From Candidatus Microgenomates bacterium (GTDB taxonomy: Bacteria > Patescibacteria > Microgenomatia > JADHYG01), in assembly GCA_016782545.1 (NCBI GenBank), contig JADHYG010000004.1, positions 1 through 34,111 on the forward strand: a DNA stretch of 34,111 bases, written 5' to 3'. This document shows positions 16,573 to 23,948 of the stretch, one piece after another. Position numbers and translations under genes: made by a program. The notes under the pieces are model-generated. The model saw only the letters and a list, made by a program, of their open reading frames with translations, was not told where the DNA came from and did not search any database. Position 1 is the first letter of the stretch. Each line of letters opens with the position of its first letter.

Positions 16573-17211
16573 TCAGTATTTCCTAATCACCGCGATGACT
16601 TTGCCTTGAATTTTAACATCCCGAGCATAAATGGGCTGCATTGAAGAATTAGCTGGTGACAATTTGACTCTTTTTTCTTCAAAGAAAATTCTTTTTAAAG
16701 TCGCCAAACCATTTTCTAAAACAGCGACAACAATGTCACCATTATTAACTTTATCTTGATATTGAATAACAACATAATCATCTTCAAAAATTCCTTCTTC
16801 AATCATTGAGTCGCCCTTAACCTGAAGAGCAAAAGTTCTTTTTTCTTTGTTAACCATTGAACCGGCAATTGATAGATAAAGATTGGGGTCAGTGTGAGGT
16901 TCAATGGGCTTGCCAGCAGCGATAAATCCTAAAACCGGCAGTTCCCGAACACCTGCTTTATTTTCTTCGATAGGAATTGCCTTTTGATAAGCCTCTTTGA
17001 CAATACGCATCGCTCGGCGGCCGCGGCGTTTTCTTTTAATGTAGCCCATTGCTTCGAGATTTTCAAGGTGTTCGTGAACAGTAGAGCAAGCTTTTACTCC
17101 CAACAATTGAGTTAGTTCTTTGAGGGTGGGTGCATAACCATAATTTTCAATATGGTCATGAAGTGTTTTTAAAACTTCTACTTGTCTTTTATTTAAGAAT
17201 CTTACCATCAT
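16573..17211 (-). CDS. lexA: LexA repressor
   Basis: 212 residues from ATG 17211. The N-terminal winged helix (LNKRQVEVLKTLHDHIENYGYAPTLKEL...) recognises SOS operators. The C-terminal S24 peptidase domain carries the cleavage site A99-G100 in LGFIAAGKP, nucleophile S135 in GDSMIEEG and general base K173 in ATLKRI, so RecA-stimulated self-cleavage should work. TTGACA lies at 17248-17243 with a weak TAATTA 17 bp on, placing transcription start near ATG 17211. An upstream TTG at 17235 or ATG at 17229 is possible but less consistent with that promoter. I see no canonical SOS box upstream, so the operator in this lineage is unknown. Confidence 0.92.
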   Translation of the reverse strand: MMVRFLNKRQVEVLKTLHDHIENYGYAPTLKELTQLLGVKACSTVHEHLENLEAMGYIKRKRRGRRAMRIVKEAYQKAIPIEENKAGVRELPVLGFIAAGKPIEPHTDPNLYLSIAGSMVNKEKRTFALQVKGDSMIEEGIFEDDYVVIQYQDKVNNGDIVVAVLENGLATLKRIFFEEKRVKLSPANSSMQPIYARDVKIQGKVIAVIRKY

Positions 17212-17290
17212 TATCTTTTTAATTACCATAAACAAACCGAAATGTCAATCATTTTTTTAAGAGCTTCTTTTTCTTTTTCGGAAGATATCA

Positions 17291-17296
17291 TATAAT
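17291..17296 (+). promoter_or_regulatory. -10 box of the transglutaminase-like gene, leaderless
   Basis: TATAAT ends six bases before ATG 17303 (spacer AGTTTT). No ribosome binding site is present. Confidence 0.6.
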
Positions 17297-17302
17297 AGTT
17301 TT

Positions 17303-19135
17303 ATGAAAAAGTGGTTGTTTTCTACTTTCTACTTTCTCTTTTCTCTTTTCTATTTCATTAAACCAGTTCAAGCCGCTGAATTCAGCACCAGCTATGAAAT
17401 TACCTATCAAGTTAATGAAAAGGGAACAACTACTGTCATCAATGAGGTTAATTTAACTAACTTAAAAAGCGATCTTTATGCCAAAGAATACAATGTTTTA
17501 ATTGGCAGCAAAGCGATTGAAAATATCAGCGGTTTTGATTCTTTGGGTCCTTTAGAACTTGAGGTTTCTCAAAACAACGAAAGCACGGAAATTAAAGCAG
17601 TTTTTAATGAAAGAGTGGTTGGCAAAGGCAAAATTTTGAATTTTACTTTACTTTATGAGACTTCGGAAATTGCCAATCAACAAGGCAGAATTTGGGAGAT
17701 AAGCATTCCTAAACCAACCATGGATAAATCTATTTCTTCTTATACGATCAATCTTCTTGTTCCAAAATCATTTGGTCAAGCCGCCTATTTAAAACCCAAA
17801 CCCATTTCAGGTTTAAGATGGGTATTTGATCAATCTTTATCTTCTCCGATTAATGCTGCTTTTGGTGATTATCAAAGTTATGATTTTGACCTTTCTTATC
17901 ATTTGCGGAATAATTCACTTGTTCCTGGAATTTATCAAATTCCTCTGCCGCCAGACACTTCTTTCCAAAAAGTAAGGCTGGAAACTCTTTCTCCTCAAGC
18001 TCAAAATATTATTCTTGATGAAGATGGTAATTGGCTGGCTCAATATCAGCTTTTACCTCAACAGACAATTCAAATTACTGCTCAGGGCGCGGTTTTTGTT
18101 TTTTCTGAAAAAAGAGAGGATTTTTTACCTTTGGCGCAATTTGATTATCAAAAATATCTAACCGAAAAAAAGTATTGGGAAAAAAATGATCAAGAAATAA
18201 CTGCTCTTGCTCAGGAACTGAAGACGCCGCAAAAAATTTATCAATATGTGGTTAATACTCTTAGCTATGATACAACCAGAATCAGCGAAGAAAACAAAAG
18301 ATTGGGTGCCAAAAAGATTCTTCAAGAACCTGAAAAAGCGACTTGTATGGAATTTACTGATCTTTTTATTGCTCTTTGCCGAGCGGCTGGTGTTCCGGCC
18401 AGAGAAATCAATGGTTTTGGTTTTAGCGAAGATCCGGTTTTTAGACCTTTTTCCTTAACTGAAGACATTCTCCACGCTTGGCCAGAATATTTTGACGCTG
18501 ACAAACAAATTTGGATTCCTGTTGATCCGACTTGGGAAAAAACAACTAAAGGAGTTGACTATTTTCATAATTTTGATTTTCATCATGTTGTTTTTACAAT
18601 TCATGGTCTTGCTAGTGATCGGCCAGCCCCTCCCGGTGCCTACAGCAAAAATTTGAATGAGAGGGAGAAAAATGTCAAAGTAGATTTTTCTGACAAAGAA
18701 AAAGAGTCGGCAACAGCAAGCTCTGAATTATTAGCTAGATTTCCCCAGCAAACATTGGCCGGTAATGAAGTTAAAGGCCAAGTAGAAATCAGCAATCCTA
18801 ATTCTGAAGCGATTTATAATCTTGCTTTAGATATTTCTTCATCAAAACTCTTGCCCGATCATCAAGAATTTAAAATCTTAATCCTGCCTCCTTTTAGTCA
18901 TCAGGTGTTTGATTTACAATTTCCTTGTCCAAATATTTTTTTCCGGGGGGAAAATAAATTTGTTTTTAAACTGAATGGGCTAGAAAAAGAAGTCTCGATT
19001 TTTATTCAACCCTTATTAATTGGCTTATTACCTTATCTTTTGGGATTTTGTTTCACTTTTATATTCTTAGTTCTTTGTATTTTTCTTTTTAAAAAAAATA
19101 GAAATAGAAAAAAGCAATTAACAATTAACAATTAA
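17303..19135 (+). CDS. Membrane-anchored transglutaminase-like protein
   Basis: 610 residues. An N-terminal signal peptide (hydrophobic to about residue 24, ending in VQAAEF) and one C-terminal membrane helix (about 572-600) followed by a basic tail place the bulk outside the membrane. The core is a transglutaminase-like cysteine-protease fold with C348 (KATCMEFTDLFIALCRAAG), H391 (LHAWPEYF) and D408 (VDPTWE) as triad. A beta-rich N-terminal region and a sandwich-like domain after about 470 flank it. Such proteins may act as peptidases or crosslinkers on surface proteins; the substrate is unknown. The last residues (QLTINN) are encoded by an AATTAAC word repeat. It is divergent from lexA. Confidence 0.8.
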   Translation: MKKWLFSTFYFLFSLFYFIKPVQAAEFSTSYEITYQVNEKGTTTVINEVNLTNLKSDLYAKEYNVLIGSKAIENISGFDSLGPLELEVSQNNESTEIKAVFNERVVGKGKILNFTLLYETSEIANQQGRIWEISIPKPTMDKSISSYTINLLVPKSFGQAAYLKPKPISGLRWVFDQSLSSPINAAFGDYQSYDFDLSYHLRNNSLVPGIYQIPLPPDTSFQKVRLETLSPQAQNIILDEDGNWLAQYQLLPQQTIQITAQGAVFVFSEKREDFLPLAQFDYQKYLTEKKYWEKNDQEITALAQELKTPQKIYQYVVNTLSYDTTRISEENKRLGAKKILQEPEKATCMEFTDLFIALCRAAGVPAREINGFGFSEDPVFRPFSLTEDILHAWPEYFDADKQIWIPVDPTWEKTTKGVDYFHNFDFHHVVFTIHGLASDRPAPPGAYSKNLNEREKNVKVDFSDKEKESATASSELLARFPQQTLAGNEVKGQVEISNPNSEAIYNLALDISSSKLLPDHQEFKILILPPFSHQVFDLQFPCPNIFFRGENKFVFKLNGLEKEVSIFIQPLLIGLLPYLLGFCFTFIFLVLCIFLFKKNRNRKKQLTINN

Positions 19136-19148
19136 CAATCAACAATTT
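19118..19148. repeat. AATTAAC word repeat at the 3' end of the transglutaminase-like gene
   Basis: Four successive CAATTAA / CAATCAA words run through the stop codon into the spacer. This is the same low-complexity family as at 1716-1767 and 14845-14873. Confidence 0.75.
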
Positions 19149-19182
19149 ATTACTTTTACTTTTAAAATTAACTATACTATGA

Positions 19183-19188
19183 TAAAAT
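19183..19188 (+). promoter_or_regulatory. -10 box of the small membrane protein gene, leaderless
   Basis: TAAAAT lies seven bases before ATG 19196, with no Shine-Dalgarno sequence between. Confidence 0.5.
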
Positions 19189-19195
19189 TTAGAAA

Positions 19196-19597
19196 ATGAA
19201 AGGTTTTTTAAGAAATTTTTTAATCAATCTTTTTACTTTGTGGTTAGCTTCTAAAGCTGTTTTGGGCTTTAAACTGGAAAATGGTTGGCAAACCCATCTT
19301 TTAGGGTCCCTAACTTTGACCTTAATTCTTATTTTCTTAAGGCCGCTTTTAAAGCTTTTATTTTTACCCATTAATTTTTTGACTTTAGGCTTTTTCTCTT
19401 GGATTACTAATGTAATTATTCTTTATCTTTTAACTATTTTTATACCTAAAATTACTGTTTCGCCGTTTGAATTTCCCGGATTTTCTTATCAAGGTCTTAT
19501 TATTCCTTCAATCTATTTTCGGACTTTTGAAAGTTTTGTGGTTACCTCGTTTGTAATCAGTATCATTAACAACCTTTTGTCTTGGCTTTATCGATGA
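19196..19597 (+). CDS. Phage holin family 4 superfamily-like membrane protein
   Basis: 133 residues with four predicted membrane helices (about 8-28, 36-55, 57-82, 105-130) and short basic loops. The pattern LRPLLKLLFLPINFLTLGFFSWITN is characteristic of the PF04020 family, named after mycobacterial four-helix holins but found widely as a chromosomal membrane protein of unknown role. Nothing nearby is phage-like, so lysis is not implied. The stop overlaps the next start in ATGA, indicating translational coupling with the YvcK-like gene. Confidence 0.8.
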   Translation: MKGFLRNFLINLFTLWLASKAVLGFKLENGWQTHLLGSLTLTLILIFLRPLLKLLFLPINFLTLGFFSWITNVIILYLLTIFIPKITVSPFEFPGFSYQGLIIPSIYFRTFESFVVTSFVISIINNLLSWLYR

Positions 19598-20553
19598 AAA
19601 ACCCAAAAATTGTTTGTCTAGGCGGCGGCATTGGCACGATTAATATTTTAAACGGAATTAAAAAATATTCTCAAGATATTTCTGTTGTTTGTTCTATGGC
19701 TGATGATGGTGGTTCTGGCGGTCGTTTGCGCCGGCTTTTTTCTGTTCCTCCGCCAGGAGATCTAGTTAACTGTTTGGCGGCTTTATCAGGAGCGCCGGAA
19801 AACCTAAGATCTCTCTTGGCTTTTCGTTTTAAGGGTAATCGTTATGGCAGAGATGATTCTATTGAAGGGCAAAAGCTGGGTAATTTGATTTTGGTGGCTT
19901 TAACCTCAATTCATGGAGATTTTAATAAAGCTTTAAAAGAAGCAGAAAAACTTTTTTCATGTCACGGAAAAATTCTACCAGCCACAAAAGAAAATGTTTC
20001 TATTTGGGCAAAAACCATTGATGGAAAAAAAGTCTTTCGTGAAGAAACCATTGATTTAGGAAAATATAATGGTTCTACTAAAGGTCTTGCCGAGGTTCAT
20101 CTTCAGCCAGAAAAGGCAACCATTCCCTTAGAAGCTAAAAGAGCAATAGAAGAAGCGGATTTAATTATTGCTGGACCTGGAGATCTTTACACGACGATTT
20201 TACCGGTACTTTTAGTGCCTGGAGTGCGCAAAGCAATCAAAAAATCAAAGGCAAAAAAAGCTTTTATTGTTAATGTTGCCAATAAACCATTTGAAACCCC
20301 TAATTATTGTGTTTTTGATTATATTAAAGCCATAAAAACTCATTGCGATGAGATTTTATTTGAACATCTTTTAATCAATAATAATTATTTACCCAAAATG
20401 CCGAAAAAACTAAATTATCAATATGTTGTTTTTGACACAAAAAGACTTAAAAAATTAAATTTACAGGTCAAAACAGGCGATTTTGTCGATCAATCATTTC
20501 CTTTATATCACGATTCTGATAAAATTAGCCGAGCGATAATGAATATTTTATAA
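19594..20553 (+). CDS. yvcK: YvcK/CofD-like gluconeogenesis factor
   Basis: 319 residues from ATG 19594. GGGIGTINILNGI and SMADDGGSGGRLRR are the nucleotide/UDP-sugar-binding motifs of the YvcK group. PPPGDLVNCLAALS, LGNLILVAL and IIAGPGDLYTTILPVLLVPG follow in family order. YvcK proteins bind UDP-GlcNAc and are needed for normal envelope growth on gluconeogenic carbon sources in Bacillus; they are not CofD transferases. The family usually has GGGTG at the start, so I replaces T. An upstream in-frame TTG (19582) lies within the preceding gene; ATGA overlap decides the start. It fits the gluconeogenic gene content seen earlier. Confidence 0.85.
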   Translation: MKNPKIVCLGGGIGTINILNGIKKYSQDISVVCSMADDGGSGGRLRRLFSVPPPGDLVNCLAALSGAPENLRSLLAFRFKGNRYGRDDSIEGQKLGNLILVALTSIHGDFNKALKEAEKLFSCHGKILPATKENVSIWAKTIDGKKVFREETIDLGKYNGSTKGLAEVHLQPEKATIPLEAKRAIEEADLIIAGPGDLYTTILPVLLVPGVRKAIKKSKAKKAFIVNVANKPFETPNYCVFDYIKAIKTHCDEILFEHLLINNNYLPKMPKKLNYQYVVFDTKRLKKLNLQVKTGDFVDQSFPLYHDSDKISRAIMNIL

Positions 20554-20589
20554 TTAAGCATTGTAACCGAAGCATAATTTTGTTATCCT

Positions 20590-20670
20590 TGTCATTCCGC
20601 ACTTGATGCGGAATCTATAAAAATAAGCTCAAGTCAATTTGTATAGATTCCTGCTTTCGCAGGAATGACA
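20590..20670. repeat. REP-like palindromic unit 4
   Basis: TTGTCATTCCGCACTTGATG...GGAATCTATA and TATAGATTCCTGC...GCAGGAATGACA. It supplies a false ATG at 20665 in front of secG. Confidence 0.85.
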
Positions 20671-20679
20671 AAGCAACTT

Positions 20680-20895
20680 ATGAAAACATATTTAACCTTT
20701 TTTCAAATTTTTGTTTCGGCTCTATTAATCATTACCATTCTTTTGCAGTCTCAAGGCGGGGGATTGGGAAGTGCTTTTGGTGGTAAGGGAGAACCCTATC
20801 GTAGTAAAAGAGGAATGGAGAAACTGGTTTTTTATTTAACGATTGGCCTGGCGGTTTTATTCTTCATTTCTTCAATTTTAAATCTGGTTGTATGA
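20680..20895 (+). CDS. secG: Preprotein translocase subunit SecG
   Basis: 71 residues with two membrane helices (about 3-22 and 49-69) flanking the conserved loop LLQSQGGGLGSAFGG. This is the SecG signature of the SecYEG protein-export channel. The start is set at ATG 20680 because ATG 20665 belongs to a REP unit. The stop overlaps the next start (ATGA), coupling it to a solute-binding protein that itself needs export. Confidence 0.92.
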   Translation: MKTYLTFFQIFVSALLIITILLQSQGGGLGSAFGGKGEPYRSKRGMEKLVFYLTIGLAVLFFISSILNLVV

Positions 20896-22235
20896 AACGA
20901 TTATTCAGTAAAGCTAGATTTTTCGTTTGGTGGGGTAGAGCATTTTTTTCAAGATATACAAAACAACTAACAGTTGGCTTTACCGTTGGCTTTTTATTAA
21001 TTATATTTGGTTTAAAATTTTATCCTCTTGTTTCTTCATTAGTTCCTAATAAAAAAGTTGTCGGCGTTGTCGGTAATTACACGCCAACCACATTGCCAAT
21101 GTCTATTCAAAATCTAATCAGTCTTGGTTTTACCAAAGTCAATACTAAAGGCGAGGCCTTGCCGTCTTTGGCGGTCTCATGGGAAACAAAAGAAGAAGGC
21201 AAGGTTTATATTTTCCGACTAAAAGAAGATATTCTTTGGCATGACGAAAAAAAGTTTACTGCTCATGATATTAATTATCAGCTCAGAGATGTTGAGATAA
21301 AACCCTTAGATGATTTTACAATTGAAGTCCGTTTAAAAGAACCATTCAGTCCTTTGCCTGTTCTTTTATCTCAGCCGCTTTTTAAAAAAGGATTAGTAGG
21401 TACTGGTAATTATAAAGTTTTAAATCTTAAGCTTAATTTAGACAGAATTGAGTTGATTTCTTTAGTGTCAGCCGATTCTGAAAAAGATCTTCCCCAACTG
21501 ATTTTTCGATTTTATCCAACCGAGGCCGCGGCCGTAACTGCTTTTAAGTTGGGCGAGGTGGATACTTTACAAGAATTAAGTGATATTTATAATCTTGCTT
21601 CATGGAAAGAAATTGAAATTGAGGAAAAAACTCTTCAGAATAGAGTAGAAACAATTTTTTTTAACACCAGTTCTGGTTTGTTGCAAGAAAAGGCTTTTCG
21701 TCAAGCTCTAAGCTATGCTATTCCTGATTCAGAAGCCAAAAGAGCTAGAGGGCCTATTTGTGCCGATTCCTGGGCTTTTTCTGAAGAGGTCAAGGTTTAT
21801 AATTTTGATTTTGAAAAAGCTCAAGAATTGTTAAAAAAAGATGATTTAGCTAGTGATTCTGCTTCTTTAATTTTATCTACTTTTGCACCTTATTTATCAT
21901 TAGCACAAAAAGTAGCTCGTTCTTGGGAAAAATTAGGCATTAAAACCGTTATTCAAGTTGAAAACACCATTCCTGAAGAATTTGATGCTCTTTTAACCAC
22001 TCAAGAAATTCCACCCGACCCGGATCAATATCCTCTTTGGCATTCTACCCAAGAAGCAACCAATATTTCTAATTTAAAAGACGTTCGTATTGATAAGTTT
22101 TTGGAAGACGGTCGCAAAACCTTTGAAAAAGAACAGCGAAAAATTATTTATGAAGACTTTCAAAAATATCTTCTTGATGAGTCTCCGGCGGCTTTTATCC
22201 GCAACCCCACGGTTTACACCATTTCCCGGAAATGA
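20892..22235 (+). CDS. ABC transporter solute-binding protein, family 5 (peptide/nickel type)
   Basis: 447 residues. After a basic N-terminus a single membrane helix (about 26-50) acts as uncleaved anchor or signal; no lipobox Cys is visible. LPSLAVSWETKEEGKVYIFRLKEDILWHD is the classic opening of SBP_bac_5 proteins, with FTAHDINYQL and VEIRLKEPFSPLP-like segments following. The family delivers peptides or similar ligands to an ABC importer. It is shorter than OppA (about 540). No permease or ATPase gene is next to it. The ligand is unknown. A REP half-unit and the tRNA genes follow. Confidence 0.82.
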   Translation: MKRLFSKARFFVWWGRAFFSRYTKQLTVGFTVGFLLIIFGLKFYPLVSSLVPNKKVVGVVGNYTPTTLPMSIQNLISLGFTKVNTKGEALPSLAVSWETKEEGKVYIFRLKEDILWHDEKKFTAHDINYQLRDVEIKPLDDFTIEVRLKEPFSPLPVLLSQPLFKKGLVGTGNYKVLNLKLNLDRIELISLVSADSEKDLPQLIFRFYPTEAAAVTAFKLGEVDTLQELSDIYNLASWKEIEIEEKTLQNRVETIFFNTSSGLLQEKAFRQALSYAIPDSEAKRARGPICADSWAFSEEVKVYNFDFEKAQELLKKDDLASDSASLILSTFAPYLSLAQKVARSWEKLGIKTVIQVENTIPEEFDALLTTQEIPPDPDQYPLWHSTQEATNISNLKDVRIDKFLEDGRKTFEKEQRKIIYEDFQKYLLDESPAAFIRNPTVYTISRK

Positions 22236-22247
22236 TATAATTTCAAC

Positions 22248-22279
22248 TGTCATCCTGAACTTAATTCAGGATCTATATA
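22248..22279. repeat. REP-like half unit
   Basis: TGTCATCCTGAACTT...TCAGGATCTATAT, the left half of the REP family only. Confidence 0.75.
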
Positions 22280-22286
22280 ACGTTCT

Positions 22287-22326
22287 TACAGGACAGCCCT
22301 TAAATCTTCCAAAAGGACTGTCCTGT
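22287..22326. repeat. Hairpin just before the tRNA pair
   Basis: ACAGGACAG and CTGTCCTGT form a 9-bp stem with an inner CCTT/AAGG stem. It ends six bases before the first tRNA and lacks a T-run, so a processing or REP-like role is more likely than termination. Confidence 0.6.
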
Positions 22327-22331
22327 ATATA

Positions 22332-22415
22332 GCCGAAGTGGCGGAATTGGCAGACGCGCACGGTTCAGAACCGTGTTCCGATTTCGGAATGTGGGTTCAA
22401 ATCCCACCTTCGGCA
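22332..22415 (+). tRNA. tRNA-Leu (CAG)
   Basis: Acceptor GCCGAAG pairs with CTTCGGC, and the anticodon stem CACGG/CCGTG closes the loop TTCAGAA with anticodon CAG. A long class II variable arm (TTCCG...CGGAA) and T-arm GTGGG TTCAAAT CCCAC complete the fold. The discriminator is A; CCA is not encoded. Confidence 0.95.
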
Positions 22416-22419
22416 CTCT

Positions 22420-22503
22420 GCTCTCGTGGCGGAATCGGTATACGCACAGGATTGAGGATCCTGGTCCCTTTGGGACGTGTGGGTTCAAGTCCCACCGAGA
22501 GCA
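22420..22503 (+). tRNA. tRNA-Leu (GAG)
   Basis: Acceptor GCTCTCG/CGAGAGC, anticodon stem CAGGA/TCCTG with loop TTGAGGA (anticodon GAG), variable arm GTCCC/GGGAC and T-arm GTGGG TTCAAGT CCCAC. CCA is not encoded. It lies four bases after the first tRNA. Its last six bases form part of the left border of the inverted-repeat islet, a classic position for integration. Confidence 0.95.
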
Positions 22504-22593
22504 CAGGAAGCGATTTTCGTCAGTGGCGCTCGCCGCGGGGGCGGGCGCGGCGAGCGCTTTATACGGATTTTGCCAGCTAAATTCAAGACGGCG
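22498..22593 (+). repeat. Islet inverted repeat A, left copy (96 bp)
   Basis: Reverse-complementary to 23659-23754 with about three mismatches. It contains a 12-bp GC-only-like hairpin, GCGCTCGCCGCG (22526-22537) and CGCGGCGAGCGC (22546-22557), with an 8-nt loop. The outer end AGAGCAC overlaps the tRNA-Leu 3' end. Confidence 0.92.
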
Positions 22594-22626
22594 ATTTCTT
22601 AAAAGGTAGTTCGAGCCAGCATTTTT

Positions 22627-22660
22627 GGCGAAGATTTTCAAATCTTCGCCATTATTTTTT
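22627..22660 (+). terminator. Intrinsic terminator reading away from the tRNA pair
   Basis: GGCGAAGATTT tc AAATCTTCGCC (22627-22650), an 11-bp perfect stem, is followed by ATTATTTTTTT. On the plus strand it would end tRNA transcription. On the minus strand no T-run follows. Confidence 0.7.
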
Positions 22661-22674
22661 TCGCGCGCGATTTT

Positions 22675-23373
22675 TTACTTGGCTCCGCCGAGCTCATTTT
22701 GCTTTGCGCCTGCCTGGTATGCTTGGCTAACAAGTTCACCAAATCCTTTAATCGCAGGCCAGGCTATTTCTAAAGAAACTCCATCCATATCTTTAAATGC
22801 TTTTCCAACCTCGTCAGCATCAACTCGTTCTCCTTTAGCAATTCGCTCTGCCAACGTTATCGCTCTTGCGACAGCTACCTGTCCACGCATCTGTCCTATC
22901 AAGCTATCTAAATCCTCTGCATTAAATCCCGATCTAATTAACGCTTCTCTTTGGGTTGCTAAAGTGGCTAACTTGTCAACAACTCCGTCCGAATCTAGCC
23001 TTACAGGAGTAGTTTGCTCACCACCATCTATTCTCGTTTCTTTTTGTTTTGCCCTCATTTTTCCTGTTCGATCAATCCGCATTTCAAGTTCTCTCTGGGT
23101 GGTTACAATTGCTACATCTGCCTCTACGGTTTTAGGAAATTCTGTTACATGAACAACTCCAGATACACCACTTGATCTAGAATCTAATTTTTCAGGTTCC
23201 CTAAAAACTTCAACAAACAGATCGCTTGCTGGTTCTGGTCTCTCACCATATTTGACTTCTCTAAAAACAAAGGCACGTTGGTTGTATCCTTCGGTTGGAT
23301 TCCCTAATCTCTCGTCTACACGCATACTTCTAGGTTTTTGGGCAACGCCCGTTTCGATATCAGCACTTTCCAT
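22675..23373 (-). CDS. Uncharacterised islet protein, cassette 1
   Basis: I do not recognise this 232-residue protein. It is soluble, with no signal or membrane segment. Residues 1-110 look beta-rich (AFVFREVKYGE, DLFVEVFREPE, ADVAIVTTQRELEMRIDR) and residues about 120-232 helical (VVDKLATLATQREALIRSGF, VAVARAITLAERIAKG, IAWPAIKGFGELVSQAYQAG). It has a strong Shine-Dalgarno sequence (AGGAGGTGAG about 10 nt upstream), unlike its leaderless neighbours, and richer G+C, both consistent with transfer. It is the only gene between the two arms of inverted repeat A. The plus-strand frame across it is a Ser/Pro-rich shadow. Its closeness to a C39-like peptidase gene could mean a substrate or partner relation, but nothing in sequence proves that. 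Confidence 0.7.
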   Translation of the reverse strand: MESADIETGVAQKPRSMRVDERLGNPTEGYNQRAFVFREVKYGERPEPASDLFVEVFREPEKLDSRSSGVSGVVHVTEFPKTVEADVAIVTTQRELEMRIDRTGKMRAKQKETRIDGGEQTTPVRLDSDGVVDKLATLATQREALIRSGFNAEDLDSLIGQMRGQVAVARAITLAERIAKGERVDADEVGKAFKDMDGVSLEIAWPAIKGFGELVSQAYQAGAKQNELGGAK

Positions 23374-23419
23374 ATACTACTCTCACCTCCTCTCTTTGAA
23401 ATTTACAATATATATTAAT

Positions 23420-23484
23420 TTGGACAAAGTATAACAAAATTTCTTAAATCTTTCATAACTTTGAATTGACTATACTTTGACCAA
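23420..23484. promoter_or_regulatory. Operator-like inverted repeat upstream of cassette 1
   Basis: TTGGACAAAGTATA (23420-23433) and TATACTTTGACCAA (23471-23484) are complementary at 13 of 14 positions. On the minus strand the left arm contains TATACT, a good -10 box for the 23373 start. Each arm thus overlaps a potential -10 box, as expected for a repressor-controlled site. This is inference. Confidence 0.45.
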
Positions 23485-23658
23485 ACTTAATTTTGTAAAG
23501 ATTTTTTAATAAAATCGCTACAGGCCCCTAGTTCAAGAATAATTATACACCAAAACTTAAAATCAAGTCGTAAAAAAATTGCTATTGCATTCTCCATTTA
23601 AGTTTTAAGAATTAGTTCTTTAAAATTTTTGCGTTTTTTCTTTTTATACTTTTTATTA

Positions 23659-23754
23659 CGCCGCCTCGAATTTAGCTGGCAAAATCCGTATAAAGCGCTC
23701 GCCGCGCCCGCCCCAGCGGCGAGCGCCACTGACGAAAATCGCTTCCTGTGCTCT
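23659..23754 (-). repeat. Islet inverted repeat A', right copy (96 bp)
   Basis: Mirror of 22498-22593. One mismatch falls in the GC hairpin, reducing it to 11 bp. It ends in GTGCTCT, which is shared with the first seven bases of arm C. Confidence 0.92.
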
Positions 23755-23854
23755 ATTTACGCGCAAATTCGAACCTTTTTTAAGTCTCAAAGGTAGGGCG
23801 GCGGCTGCGGCCGTCCAGCCGCCGCCCCTCTTTGCGCTCGGCCTTTCGGCCTCG
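23748..23854 (+). repeat. Islet inverted repeat C, left copy (107 bp)
   Basis: Perfect reverse complement of 24883-24989 over all 107 bases. It contains a 12-bp hairpin GGGCGGCGGCTG (23796-23807) / CAGCCGCCGCCC (23816-23827) with an 8-nt loop. The hairpin plan equals that of repeat A although the sequences differ. Confidence 0.95.
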
Positions 23855-23948
23855 TAAAAATAAAAATGCTGGCTCGAACTGGCAAGATCTCTCTGAGACT
23901 TTGCCTAAAGAAAAACGCAAAAATTTTAAAGAACAAAATATTAAAAAG

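Noticed and set aside
17212..17302. SOS operator in the lexA/transglutaminase divergent region
   Set aside because: Neither a CTG-N10-CAG nor a GAAC-N4-GTTC type palindrome is present; the operator of this lineage may differ.
19196..19597. Prophage remnant suggested by the holin-family name
   Set aside because: No other phage gene nearby; this four-helix family is common on chromosomes outside phages and the gene is coupled to yvcK.
22608..22634. tRNA T-arm remnant suggested by GTTCGAGCC
   Set aside because: The bases on either side of the loop-like word are not complementary, so no T stem can form.
22300..22641. Open frames through the tRNA-Leu pair on both strands
   Set aside because: They lie over two tRNA genes with complete cloverleaf and long variable arms.
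22625..23152. Plus-strand 175-codon frame across islet gene 1
   Set aside because: Ser/Pro-rich composition typical of an antisense shadow; the minus-strand frame has a strong ribosome site and is longer.
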